A stretch of DNA of 49,142 nt, from NCBI RefSeq assembly GCF_902859745.1, contig NZ_CADIJW010000044.1, positions 1 through 49,142 of the forward strand. Reading direction: 5' to 3'. Of this stretch, positions 1 through 7,432 are shown piece by piece (the stretch's first letter is position 1; every line of letters starts with the position of its first letter). The notes beneath the pieces were generated by a model. It saw only the letters and a program-made list of their open reading frames with translations. It was not told where the DNA came from and did no database searches. The DNA comes from Achromobacter dolens (lineage in GTDB: Bacteria > Pseudomonadota > Gammaproteobacteria > Burkholderiales > Burkholderiaceae_B). The position numbers were made by a program, and so were the translations under genes.

Positions 1-1158
1 ATCGCGTGCGAGGTCGGCGCCTTCGGCGCTGGCGCGACCCCGGCGTTCACGGTGGCGCGGGCGCGCGCCTCGCTGGCGCTGCAGGCGGCGCCGCTGGGGT
101 TCGGCTCGTTCAGCCGGGCGGGCGCCACCTGGCGCACCTACGCCGTCGAGGCCGAGGGCATGCGCGTCGCCACGGCCTGCCGCACGGACATCCGGGCCGA
201 GCTGCGCCGCGAGATGGCCTGGACCGCGCTGCTGCCCGGCGTGGCCGGCCTGCTGGTGGGTTTTGCGCTGCTGTGGTTCGGCGTCGGCCGCGGCCTGGCG
301 CTGGTCGAAGGGCTGCGCCGCCGGCTGGCGTGCGAAGCGCCGTGGCCGGCGCACGACCTGCCCGGCGACAAGGTGCCGCGCGAACTCATGCCTTTCACGC
401 AGACGCTGACACACCTGTCGCAGCGCATGGAGGACATGCTGCTGCGCGAACGGCATTTCTCGGACCACGCGGCGCACGAGATGCGCTCGCCGGTCACGGC
501 CATCAAGGCGCACCTGCAGGTGCTGGAACGCCTGCCGGCGATGGCTGGCGATGCGGCCAGCCGCCAGGCGGTCGCGCATGCGCTGCAGGGCACCGCGCGC
601 CTCGAACGCCTGATCGAGCAATTGCTGATGCTGGCGCGCGCCGACGGCGATGATGCCGACGCGGCCTGCGATGCGCTGGCGGTGCTGGCGCGGGTGGCCA
701 GCCGCAAGCCGGCGCGGGTGCGCTGGCATCTGCCCGCCAGCCGGCCCTGGGCGGCGTTGCCGGATGCGCTGCTCGATTGCGCGGTGCGCAACCTGGTGGA
801 CAACGCGCTCAAGTACTCACCGGCGCACGCCGATGTCCAGGTCCACGTCTCGATCGCGGCGTCCGATCTGGTGGTGACGGTGCGCGACCGCGGGCCGGGG
901 CTCACCCCGGCGCAATGCGCGCGGGCGGTCGAGCCGTTCTGGCGCGGCGGGCGCCAGGGCGAGGGCGCGGGCCTGGGACTGTCGATCGTGGCCGCCATCG
1001 CGCGGCGCCACGGCGGCGCGCTGGCGTTGGAGTCGACGCCGGGCGCGGGCCTGCGCTGCCGCCTGAGCGTGCCGCTGGCCCTCGCGGCCGGGCTCAGTCC
1101 CAGGAGCGCGAATAGCGGTGATCGAGAAACAGTTCCGGCAGGCCCGACACCTGCTTGA
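1..1158 (+). CDS. Sensor histidine kinase, C-terminal part (5' truncated by window)
   Basis: The frame is open from base 1, so the start lies outside the window and about 385 codons are visible. A hydrophobic segment (MAWTALLPGVAGLLVGF) marks the last membrane span. It is followed by a dimerisation/phosphoacceptor helix with the H-box DHAAHEMRSP (His at visible codon 159), the N-box RNLVDNALKYS, the G1 box DRGPGL and the G2 box GAGLGLSI of the HATPase domain. This is the layout of QseC/TctE-type inner-membrane kinases, which phosphorylate a response regulator usually encoded just upstream, here out of view. The last 65 nt overlap the convergent ibrB-like gene. The signal sensed cannot be told from the sequence. 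Confidence 0.9.
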   Translation: MACEVGAFGAGATPAFTVARARASLALQAAPLGFGSFSRAGATWRTYAVEAEGMRVATACRTDIRAELRREMAWTALLPGVAGLLVGFALLWFGVGRGLALVEGLRRRLACEAPWPAHDLPGDKVPRELMPFTQTLTHLSQRMEDMLLRERHFSDHAAHEMRSPVTAIKAHLQVLERLPAMAGDAASRQAVAHALQGTARLERLIEQLLMLARADGDDADAACDALAVLARVASRKPARVRWHLPASRPWAALPDALLDCAVRNLVDNALKYSPAHADVQVHVSIAASDLVVTVRDRGPGLTPAQCARAVEPFWRGGRQGEGAGLGLSIVAAIARRHGGALALESTPGAGLRCRLSVPLALAAGLSPRSANSGDRETVPAGPTPA

Positions 1159-1729
1159 AGCGCAGGACCTCATCTTCGTCCATGCCGAGCTGACGGGCAA
1201 TGTCGGCGTCGCTCCAGCCGGCCTTGAGCAGGCGCACGACGATATCGGTCATGGGCATCACGCCGTGCACGCCGCGCGCGCGGTTGTGGCGGATGGTGGC
1301 GGCGATGCGGTCGGCGGCGCCGGCGCGGCCGTGGCGGATGACCACGATAGGCAGGTAGCCCTGCAGGCGCTGGCGGATGGGGCCCTTCTTCTTGCCCACG
1401 CGCTGGCGGTGAAAGCCGTCCACCACGACGTAGCGGGCGGGCCCTGCCTGGTGCGCGACGATGGGCTGGGTGTAGCCGTCGGCGGCGATCGACAGCTCCA
1501 GCAACCGCATTTCGGGCGGCGCGACGCTGTTGGGGTTGTAGTCGTTGGCCTCGATCCGCTCGCCGGGGACCCATTGCACGCAATCGACCGGCTCGGCGGC
1601 GAAGGGACTGTGCTCATGCAGGCACAGGCGGATCCGGTTGATGGCTTCGATCCGCTGGCGGATCGGCAGGCTGTCCAGTTCGTTGAACAGCATCCTGGCC
1701 CGGCTCTCCAGGCTGTCGAGAAGTGGCAT
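1094..1729 (-). CDS. ibrB: ParB/sulfiredoxin-fold protein, IbrB-like
   Basis: A 211-residue protein with a ParB-type nuclease/sulfiredoxin fold. Visible signatures are VDCVQWV and NDYNPN (residues 48-66), the VVDGFHRQR loop (102-110, the ParB GxxR-type motif), the IRHNRARG segment (146-153) and a C-terminal helix-turn-helix-like stretch SDADIARQLGMDEDEV. This pattern matches the IbrB/YbdM family, known as the partner of the PAPS-reductase-like IbrA/YbdN, which is encoded two genes upstream here. I chose the second ATG because AAGGA lies 6 nt before it; the first ATG (1735) abuts AAGG. The gene overlaps the preceding frame by over 100 nt. Biochemical function is not established for the family. 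Confidence 0.8.
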   Translation of the reverse strand: MPLLDSLESRARMLFNELDSLPIRQRIEAINRIRLCLHEHSPFAAEPVDCVQWVPGERIEANDYNPNSVAPPEMRLLELSIAADGYTQPIVAHQAGPARYVVVDGFHRQRVGKKKGPIRQRLQGYLPIVVIRHGRAGAADRIAATIRHNRARGVHGVMPMTDIVVRLLKAGWSDADIARQLGMDEDEVLRFKQVSGLPELFLDHRYSRSWD

Positions 1730-2162
1730 GGGCATTCCTTTTCAAGGTGATCCAGTTGCCCCGGCTGGTGTGGGGCTGGAAGCCGTAGGGTTGCAGCAGC
1801 TCGGCGCTGAGCCATGGCACGCGCAGGGTGCAGGGCTGGTCCAGGTCGTCGATGTAGTCGAGCACGCGCTGGCGCAGCGCCCGGAACAGGCCCAACTGGC
1901 GCGCTTCGGGGCGGATGTAGCCGTCGCGGATGCGCACCGTGTCGCTCAGTAGTTCGATGCTGACGAAGCCGAGCACGCGGGCGTGGCTTTTCCGCCTGAC
2001 GATGAACCAGCGGTGCCGCGGACTGTCGTTCAAGGGATAACCGCCGCAGTCGCGGCGCACGGTGGCGCTGGCGAAGAAGCGGCCCATCTGCGCGAAGAAG
2101 GCGCGTTCGTCGTCGTACGAGCGCAGCAGCAGGAAATCGTAGTGCTTCAGGGGATGCGTCAT
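1614..2162 (-). CDS. GNAT-like acyltransferase fold protein between ibrA and ibrB
   Basis: A 182-residue protein whose central part (GFVSIELLSDTVRIRDGYI, then RPEARQLGLFRALRQRV) resembles GNAT motif A: a strand followed by an arginine/glycine loop and a helix that would hold acyl-CoA. The canonical Q/RxxGxG/A loop is imperfect (RQLGLF), so activity is uncertain. The start ATG shares an ATGA overlap with the ibrA stop, showing translational coupling. The last ~40 residues, rich in Pro, Gln and Arg, are read through the start of ibrB in another frame and may be a non-functional extension. The placement suggests it acts with the IbrA/IbrB pair. Confidence 0.7.
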   Translation of the reverse strand: MTHPLKHYDFLLLRSYDDERAFFAQMGRFFASATVRRDCGGYPLNDSPRHRWFIVRRKSHARVLGFVSIELLSDTVRIRDGYIRPEARQLGLFRALRQRVLDYIDDLDQPCTLRVPWLSAELLQPYGFQPHTSRGNWITLKRNAHATSRQPGEPGQDAVQRTGQPADPPADRSHQPDPPVPA

Positions 2163-3382
2163 GGTGCGGCGCGCGCAGGCACGGGAAGCAGGCTGTCGAT
2201 GTCGCAGCGCGCCGGGCCGAACGACAGCGATCGCGCCATGTCCTGCTTGAGCAGCGACAGACCGATGCGGCGCCAGGAGGGCTGCGCCTTGCGATTTTCG
2301 AGGTCGGGGATGCCGGCGTCGGGCCACATCGCCAGCGGATGGCCGCGTTGTTCCCACCAGGCGATGAAGACGTCGATGCGCCGGGCGTACACCTGGCGCA
2401 GCGCGACCGGCATGCTGTCGAGCAGGAACTGGCTGTACTGGCGCCAGGTATCGAAAGTGGGCGGCAGGCCCAGCCCGCCGCGATAGCCGAGGAAGCGTTG
2501 GCGGCAATAGCGCGCCGCGTAGTTGGCGCCCTGCACGCGCTTGACGGCGCGAAACCAGGTCTCGGGCTCGAGCTTGTGGAACAGGTCCAGCCCCTTGCGC
2601 TGGTCGTCGCCGTAAGGTTGGCAGATGCGCATCTGCGAATACGGCACGCCGGCGCGCAGCATCTGGTCATAGAGGCGGTTGTAGGCGTGGCCGTTTTCGC
2701 CGGTGTAGCGCCACAGGTCTTCGAACTTCCAGTCGTAGATCGGGAAGAAGGTGACGGCGTTGTCGCGCTGCTTGTCGCGCGTGCTCCAGGGCAGCGGCTT
2801 GTGCGCGCCGGGCGGCGTCCAGGCGCATTTCTTGGTGCGGCGCTTGATGGCGAGATAGCGGTTGAGCGACTCGTCGGAGCGGATGCCGACCAGGAACGCG
2901 GTGGCCTTGTCGCGCGCCAGCCATTGGTTGAATTCGGGCACGAATTCCTCGAATTCCATGCGGTGGCGGTAAAACGGAAAATAGCCGGGATCGCTGATGA
3001 CGGACGGATGCCGCGGCAGCGGCCGGATCCAGTCGGCCTCGCGGCCGGGCTCCCAGGTGCACCAGTAGGGTTCGCGCAGGCTCGACGCGTTGCGCAGGTT
3101 GATGGGCAGGCAGATCCACCAGGGTTGGACGTCGGCGCGGTCGAACATGTGCGCGACGTGGGCGATGGTGGCCTGGTATTGCCCTTCGAGGTCGATGAAG
3201 ACCGCGTGCACCGGGCCGCGGCCCATTTCGCGCGCGACCTCGAGCGCCAGGTGCAGGGTGACGGAGCTGTCCTTGCCGCCGGAGAAGGCGACGCAGACCT
3301 GCTCGAAGTGCTGGAACACCAGCCGGATGCGGGCCTTCGCGGCTTCGTGGACGTCGAGGTCGCGGTAGTGTTTCAAGGCCAT
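2159..3382 (-). CDS. ibrA: PAPS-reductase-like ATP pyrophosphatase with DUF3440-like C-terminus, IbrA-like
   Basis: A 407-residue cytoplasmic protein. The N-terminus carries the PP-loop motif SGGKDSS (residues 34-40), which binds ATP and adenylates substrates in PAPS reductases, DndC and TilS/TtcA. The C-terminal half has the conserved blocks WRYTGENGHAYNRLYDQML and RICQPYGDDQRKGLDLF, typical of the DUF3440 family that includes E. coli YbdN and IbrA. IbrA was named as a regulator of immunoglobulin-binding proteins in E. coli, but its reaction is unknown. It is the first gene of a three-gene unit ending with IbrB. The pairing with a ParB-fold partner recalls the DndC-containing DNA phosphorothioation systems; this is analogy, not evidence of the same chemistry. 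Confidence 0.85.
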   Translation of the reverse strand: MALKHYRDLDVHEAAKARIRLVFQHFEQVCVAFSGGKDSSVTLHLALEVAREMGRGPVHAVFIDLEGQYQATIAHVAHMFDRADVQPWWICLPINLRNASSLREPYWCTWEPGREADWIRPLPRHPSVISDPGYFPFYRHRMEFEEFVPEFNQWLARDKATAFLVGIRSDESLNRYLAIKRRTKKCAWTPPGAHKPLPWSTRDKQRDNAVTFFPIYDWKFEDLWRYTGENGHAYNRLYDQMLRAGVPYSQMRICQPYGDDQRKGLDLFHKLEPETWFRAVKRVQGANYAARYCRQRFLGYRGGLGLPPTFDTWRQYSQFLLDSMPVALRQVYARRIDVFIAWWEQRGHPLAMWPDAGIPDLENRKAQPSWRRIGLSLLKQDMARSLSFGPARCDIDSLLPVPARAAP

Positions 3383-3650
3383 GGGTCGTGCATCCTGTTC
3401 GCGTCGTGCCCGGCCCGTCGCGCGGGCGGGCGTCGCGGCGCGCGGAACCGGCCGGACAGGGGCGGGTCATGCGTATGCGTCGCAACAAGCGTGTGAGGAT
3501 AGCCCGATCCCAAGGCGTGAACGGGGTCATTCCGTCCGCTATTTTCTGGAGATCGGCGCGCCCGCCCTGTGCGTGGCGGGCATTCGTCTTACCCGCGGCC
3601 CGAAGCGCCCAGCGTGTTGAAGCAGGCGCTTGCGGACGGAATTTCCAGGT

Positions 3651-4022
3651 TCAGGTCAGCCGGGCGCCGTTGGGCACGTCCAGCTCGGGCGTCACCAGTA
3701 CGGTCTGGTCGGCGGCATCGGCCAGGCCCAGCACCAGCACCTCGGAGCGCACCGGGCCAACCTGGCGCGGCGGGAAATTGACGATGCCGAGCACGCGCTT
3801 GCCCGGCAGTTGCTCCAGCGTGTAGCGGCCGGTGATCTGCGCCGAGCTTTTCTTGACGCCGACCCCGGCGCCGAAATCGATGGTCAGCTTATACGCCGGC
3901 TTGCGCGCCTCGGGGAAGGGATCGGCGGCGATGATGGTGCCGACGCGGATGTCGACCTTCATGAAGTCGTCGAAGCTGACGGTGGGGGCGGGCGGGGTGG
4001 CGGGGTCCTGGGTGTAGTGCAT
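3651..4022 (-). CDS. csaA: CsaA-type tRNA-binding domain protein
   Basis: A 123-residue single-domain OB-fold protein of the EMAP/Trbp111 type. The signature runs from DDFMKVDIRVGTI (residues 18-30) through EARKPAYKLTIDFG and KKSSAQIT to the C-terminal GARLT. CsaA was described as a secretion-associated chaperone in Bacillus, and the fold binds tRNA as a dimer. The length is slightly above the usual ~110 residues because of a Pro/Thr-rich N-terminal tail. No strong ribosome binding site precedes the ATG. It is followed on the plus side by 268 bases (3383-3650) in which I find no gene; the ibrA promoter probably lies at that stretch's left end. Confidence 0.88.
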   Translation of the reverse strand: MHYTQDPATPPAPTVSFDDFMKVDIRVGTIIAADPFPEARKPAYKLTIDFGAGVGVKKSSAQITGRYTLEQLPGKRVLGIVNFPPRQVGPVRSEVLVLGLADAADQTVLVTPELDVPNGARLT

Positions 4023-4076
4023 GGGCGTGGATGATCGGTTCAGGGGAAGCGGGCGGCGGCGCCCGCGATGGCCCCA

Positions 4077-5690
4077 TCATGCCAGATCGATGCCGCCGCG
4101 GGTCGCGCGCAGGGTGCGCAGGGTGGCCAGGTCGACCAGCGCAATGCGGCCGTCGAGGGTGCCGACGGCCAGCCTGCCGCCGTGCGCGGCAAGCGCATAG
4201 AGCACGGTGGCGATGCCGCCGATGCGGACCCGGGAGGCCAGCAGCAGGTCGCCGCTTGCGGCGTCGATCAGCATCAGGGTGCCGTCGAGGAAGGCCGCCA
4301 GCACCAGGCCGTCGGCCACCACGATGGCGCTGGCCGAGGCCGGGGTGGCATGGCGCCAGCGTTCCTGGCCACGCGCCAGCGATTTGCGGTAGATGAAGCC
4401 GCGATATTTGTTGCCGACCGTGGGCGAGTAGTGTTTGCCGGCGATCACCACGCCCGCGCCGAGCGCGTCGTCGATGTAGGCGCCGCGGCATTCCATGGCG
4501 TGGCTGGCGGACGTGCCATCCGGCTTGAGCAATGGCCAGAGGCGCTCGATGCGGCCATCGGCGTGGACCCGGCACAGGTGCTTGCCTTCGTGCGAATCGG
4601 GCGGCGTGCCCTGCAGCGCGAACAGATCGGGCGCGCCGTTGATGCCGATGTAGTGGTTGAAGCAGTCGTAGTGGCCGAGATCGAGGCGCCGTGCTTCGGT
4701 CAGGGTGGCATCGAGCAGGACGTCGCCCGCGGCGCGGCGGCGCGCATCGACGCGGTCGCGGCGGCCCAGCAGGCGGCCGTCGGCGCTGGCGCAGAAGGTG
4801 TACTGGCCATCTTCGTCGCGCACCGTCGTCAGCTCGCCGTCGCGCAGCGCGTACAACCGCGAGTCGCGGCGGAAGCGGGCGGCGGGATCGGGCGGGGCGA
4901 TCGCGTGCACGACGAGCGGCGTGGTGGGCAGGATCTCGGCGCCGCGGCCGCCGCCGTCGTGGCGCGCGAGCAGCGCGCCGTCCACGCGGTAGCGGTCGAG
5001 CAGGCAGTTGTCGTGGACCGCGGCGAGCGTGTCGGCGTCGAGCCAGGCGAGATCCCAGATGGCGCCGCGCAGGCCCAGGTCGGGCAGGCCCAGCCAGTCG
5101 GCCAGGCGCCGGGCGGCGTCGTCGGCATCAGGCGGCGTGGCGCGGTCGAGGGTGGCGGTGGCGGGGTCGAGTTCAGGCGTGGCCACGCCTGCGGCGGTCT
5201 CGACGCGCAGCAGCGTTTCGAACGCCGCGGGCGCATCGTCGTCCTGTTCGTCCCACGCTTCGTCCCAGGGGCGGACCCAGGCCTGGATGCGGCCGTCCTC
5301 CAGGTAGCGGCACCGCACCACTTCCGGCACGTTGAGGAAGGGGCGATGGCAGGCGCCGCTGTCCCAGTTCCAGGCGATCAGCTCGCCTTCGAACATATAG
5401 CCGCCGTCGTAGCTGCCCGCACCGATGGCGATGACGGGTTGGTCCGGATGGAAGGCGATGTCGTTGACGGGCAGGCGCGACGCGTCGCAGGCCGCGAACG
5501 GCGCGGGGTCGCCGCGGCGATAGAGGCCGACGCGATAGCGCAGCGTGGCGCCGCCATAGGCGGCGCGCGCGGGCGGGTTGATCAGCAGGGGAAAGGCCGA
5601 GGCCACGGCGACGATGTCGCCGGCCGGGTGGAAGAACACGCCGGTGATCCGGCCGGCGCCTTGCAGCGCCGGATTCATGAATGCGTTCAC
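4077..5690 (-). CDS. Uncharacterised beta-propeller-like (WD40-type) protein
   Basis: A 537-residue protein with no membrane span or signal peptide that I can see. Repeated short blocks such as GVFFHPAGDIVAVAS, NDIAFHPDQPVIAIG, WDLAWLDADTLAAVHDN and LAVGTLDGRIALVDLATLRTLRA look like blades of a WD40/quinoprotein-type propeller, each a hydrophobic strand, a turn with Gly/Asp and another strand. No catalytic motif stands out, so a scaffold or cytoplasmic binding role is the most that can be inferred. The frame opens with GTG at 5690; an ATG four codons later (5678) is an equally possible start, since neither has a clear ribosome binding site. It lies 54 bases upstream of csaA on the same strand. 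Confidence 0.72.
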   Translation of the reverse strand: MNAFMNPALQGAGRITGVFFHPAGDIVAVASAFPLLINPPARAAYGGATLRYRVGLYRRGDPAPFAACDASRLPVNDIAFHPDQPVIAIGAGSYDGGYMFEGELIAWNWDSGACHRPFLNVPEVVRCRYLEDGRIQAWVRPWDEAWDEQDDDAPAAFETLLRVETAAGVATPELDPATATLDRATPPDADDAARRLADWLGLPDLGLRGAIWDLAWLDADTLAAVHDNCLLDRYRVDGALLARHDGGGRGAEILPTTPLVVHAIAPPDPAARFRRDSRLYALRDGELTTVRDEDGQYTFCASADGRLLGRRDRVDARRRAAGDVLLDATLTEARRLDLGHYDCFNHYIGINGAPDLFALQGTPPDSHEGKHLCRVHADGRIERLWPLLKPDGTSASHAMECRGAYIDDALGAGVVIAGKHYSPTVGNKYRGFIYRKSLARGQERWRHATPASASAIVVADGLVLAAFLDGTLMLIDAASGDLLLASRVRIGGIATVLYALAAHGGRLAVGTLDGRIALVDLATLRTLRATRGGIDLA

Positions 5691-5821
5691 GATTCTCGCA
5701 GCCGCCGCGCTTGCGCGCGAGGCGGCTTCAGGCTTCGCGGGCCACGGATCGGGCGCGTGAAGGCGGCGGGGCGCGGCGCGGCGGCGGGCGGGCGCATGGG
5801 CGGACGGCCGTCAATGACGCG

Positions 5822-5989
5822 TCATGATTTGGCGGCGGCGGCCGTGGTGGCGCTTTTCTTGCCGCGCGGCTTGGCCGCGGGCGTTTCGCTCACCGGCGGC
5901 GTGTCGAACTCCTGTTTGTTTCGTTCGCCCCGCGGGGTGTTTTCCGGATGGGGTTTGGGAAAGGCCCAGGGTTTCGTTTTCTGATCCAT
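5822..5989 (-). CDS. Small hypothetical protein, 55 residues, Pro/Lys-rich
   Basis: The start at 5989 is set by an AAGGAG eight nt upstream of the ATG, giving MDQKTKPWAFPKPHPENTPR and a C-terminal tail rich in Lys and Ala (KPRGKKSATTAAAAKS). The frame extends further upstream, but that part has no ribosome binding site. The protein is hydrophilic with no membrane segment; the basic tail could bind nucleic acid, which is inference only. It has its own intergenic region on both sides. I do not recognise a characterised family. Confidence 0.6.
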   Translation of the reverse strand: MDQKTKPWAFPKPHPENTPRGERNKQEFDTPPVSETPAAKPRGKKSATTAAAAKS

Positions 5990-6523
5990 TGCTTGTACTC
6001 CTTGCACAGGCGGAACAGTAGCATTTGCCGTGGCCGTGAGTAAGTGAGGGTTGACGTCAATATTCATCACATCGTGATATGAGGAAGCGGTTGGGGCGGC
6101 GACGCGGGCGGCGGTGCGGCGGGCGGTGGCGCGGCGGGCCGGCTACCGTACGACCGCCGCGGCGTCGCAGCGTTCATTTCTGGAGGCTTGGTGTCTGGAT
6201 TTCACCGCATGAGCGCATTGCGTGAATGGCCCGTGCGGGCCGCGGCGTCATGGCGGCGCTGGCGGGAGGCCGCGTCGGCGGCATCCTTGCAAGGGACCGC
6301 CGCGGCGCCTGCCGCGATGCCTGTCCCGATTGCATCCGAACATTTTACCTTGGCCGCGCTGCGCGGCGCGGCGCGCTGGCGCGGCGGGCCGGGAGCGCGC
6401 CGCACGCGGCGGGAAGTCGCCATCCGGCGCCGACTCGTACTCATCCATTTGCGTCGCTGAAAGCAGTAGTCGCCGCCGCCCCGGGCGGGACTACGATGGG
6501 GCCGTGCACATAGGGAGGGAACT
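5990..6523 (+). other. Gene-poor stretch
   Basis: No convincing gene is visible in these 534 bases. Several frames are open, but they lack ribosome binding sites and read as Ala/Arg-rich low-complexity translations typical of high-GC shadow frames. The right end holds an imperfect hairpin with arms GTAGTC (6466-6471) and GACTAC (6489-6494), about 30 nt before the next start codon; it may sit in that gene's 5' leader. Confidence 0.5.
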
Positions 6524-6718
6524 ATGGACACGACCAAGGAATGGTACGCCGCCGTCAAGGAATGGCAGCGCGCGCGCGACGAATTGACCGCGGCCGTCGC
6601 CGCGATCAAATGGCCCGATCCGACGCCGGCCTGCCTGGCCACCTACGACCGCGCCTACGCCCATGAAACCGCCGCGCGCGAGCGCATGAACCAGGCCTAC
6701 GAACGCGTCCGACGATAG
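6524..6718 (+). CDS. Small hypothetical protein, 64 residues, helical
   Basis: A 64-residue hydrophilic protein predicted by eye to be almost all helix (KEWQRARDELTAAVAAIKW, then HETAARERMNQAYERVRR). A strong AGGGAGG lies four nt before the ATG, which supports translation. Trp, Tyr and charged residues are spaced as in a short helical hairpin. It has no recognisable domain and no signal peptide. The stop is 29 nt before the GNAT gene start, but that gene appears to have its own promoter. Confidence 0.6.
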   Translation: MDTTKEWYAAVKEWQRARDELTAAVAAIKWPDPTPACLATYDRAYAHETAARERMNQAYERVRR

Positions 6719-6734
6719 CGTGCGCGCGGGTTGC

Positions 6735-6740
6735 TACACT
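6735..6740 (+). promoter_or_regulatory. -10 hexamer of likely leaderless GNAT transcript
   Basis: TACACT ends 7 nt before the ATG at 6748, and no ribosome binding site lies in between. Transcription starting at the usual distance would begin at or next to the start codon. Confidence 0.5.
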
Positions 6741-6747
6741 GCCGCGC

Positions 6748-7233
6748 ATGACGCAATCCCAGACTCTCCTGACAATCCGGCAAGCGCGCCCCGACGATGT
6801 GGCGGCGCTCGAGGACATATTGACGCAAACCTACGCGGGCACCTGGCGGCCGCAGATGACGCCGCAGAAATACCAGTACTTCCTGGACAGCGGCAAGATC
6901 CCGCGATACGTCGCCGAGCGCGGCGCGCGGTTCCACGTTTGCGAGGCCGACGGCCGCGTGGCGGGCATGGTGGATTGGGAAAAGAACTTCATCTGGGCCC
7001 TGCACGTGCATCCGGCGCTGCAGCGGCGCGGCGTCGGCGCGGCGCTGCTGGCGCTGGCCGAGGACGGCATGCGCGCCGCCGGCTTCGGCGACGCGCGGCT
7101 GGAGACCGACACTTTCAATATGCAGAGCCGCGCGTTCTACGCCAAGCATGGCTATGCCGAGGTCGACACTTATCCCGACGAGGAGTGGGACAGCGGCTTC
7201 ACCACGGTGCTGCTGGTCAAAGCGCTGGCGTGA
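6748..7233 (+). CDS. GNAT family N-acetyltransferase
   Basis: A 161-residue cytoplasmic acetyltransferase. The acetyl-CoA loop is HVHPALQRRGVGAALLALAED (motif A, Q/RxxGxG/A satisfied by RRGVGA), and motif B includes NMQSRAFYAKHGYAEV. The N-terminus ITIRQARPDDVAALEDI-type strand-helix is standard for the family. The acceptor substrate cannot be read from sequence. The next gene on the same strand encodes a PaiB-like protein; in Bacillus subtilis the paiA-paiB pair likewise couples a GNAT polyamine acetyltransferase with PaiB, so a small amine is a reasonable guess. An operator-like region separates the two genes, so they may be transcribed separately. Confidence 0.88.
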   Translation: MTQSQTLLTIRQARPDDVAALEDILTQTYAGTWRPQMTPQKYQYFLDSGKIPRYVAERGARFHVCEADGRVAGMVDWEKNFIWALHVHPALQRRGVGAALLALAEDGMRAAGFGDARLETDTFNMQSRAFYAKHGYAEVDTYPDEEWDSGFTTVLLVKALA

Positions 7234-7265
7234 TCCCGTGGGCGGGCGCGGCGGCGCGGGAAGCC

Positions 7266-7304
7266 GTTGATGTGATCCGTTGATGTGATCCGTTGATGTG
7301 ATCC
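7266..7304 (+). repeat. Three perfect tandem copies of a 13-bp unit
   Basis: GTTGATGTGATCC occurs three times without a gap at 7266, 7279 and 7292. It lies between the GNAT stop and the paiB-like promoter. The unit length is not a multiple of three and the array is outside genes, so the copy number could vary without harming a reading frame. Confidence 0.9.
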
Positions 7305-7327
7305 GCTGCCGGCGGCGCTGTTGCCGG

Positions 7328-7387
7328 GGAGCCACGCGCATTGTGGCTCCATGAATTAAGGGTTATATGGCTCTCGCAATGGAGCCA
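7328..7387 (+). promoter_or_regulatory. Promoter with two inverted repeats upstream of paiB-like gene
   Basis: A perfect inverted repeat has arms GGAGCCAC (7328-7335) and GTGGCTCC (7343-7350). A second has arms TGGCTC (7368-7373) and GAGCCA (7382-7387) and repeats the same half-site. Between them lie a possible -35 TTGTGG (7341-7346) and -10 TATATG (7364-7369) with 17 nt spacing. The four related half-sites straddling the promoter look like a repressor or activator operator; the cognate regulator is not identifiable here. Confidence 0.6.
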
Positions 7388-7432
7388 GCGCGGCGCTATG
7401 GTGTGTTTTTCCTTTCCACTGCCCATTCCGCC

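Noticed and set aside
4068-5984. Long plus-strand open frame over the beta-propeller gene
   Set aside because: It is an antisense shadow with low-complexity composition. The minus-strand protein has coherent propeller-like blocks.
6188-6460. 90-residue open frame on the plus strand
   Set aside because: No ribosome binding site. The translation is Ala/Arg-rich low complexity and overlaps equally long frames on both strands.
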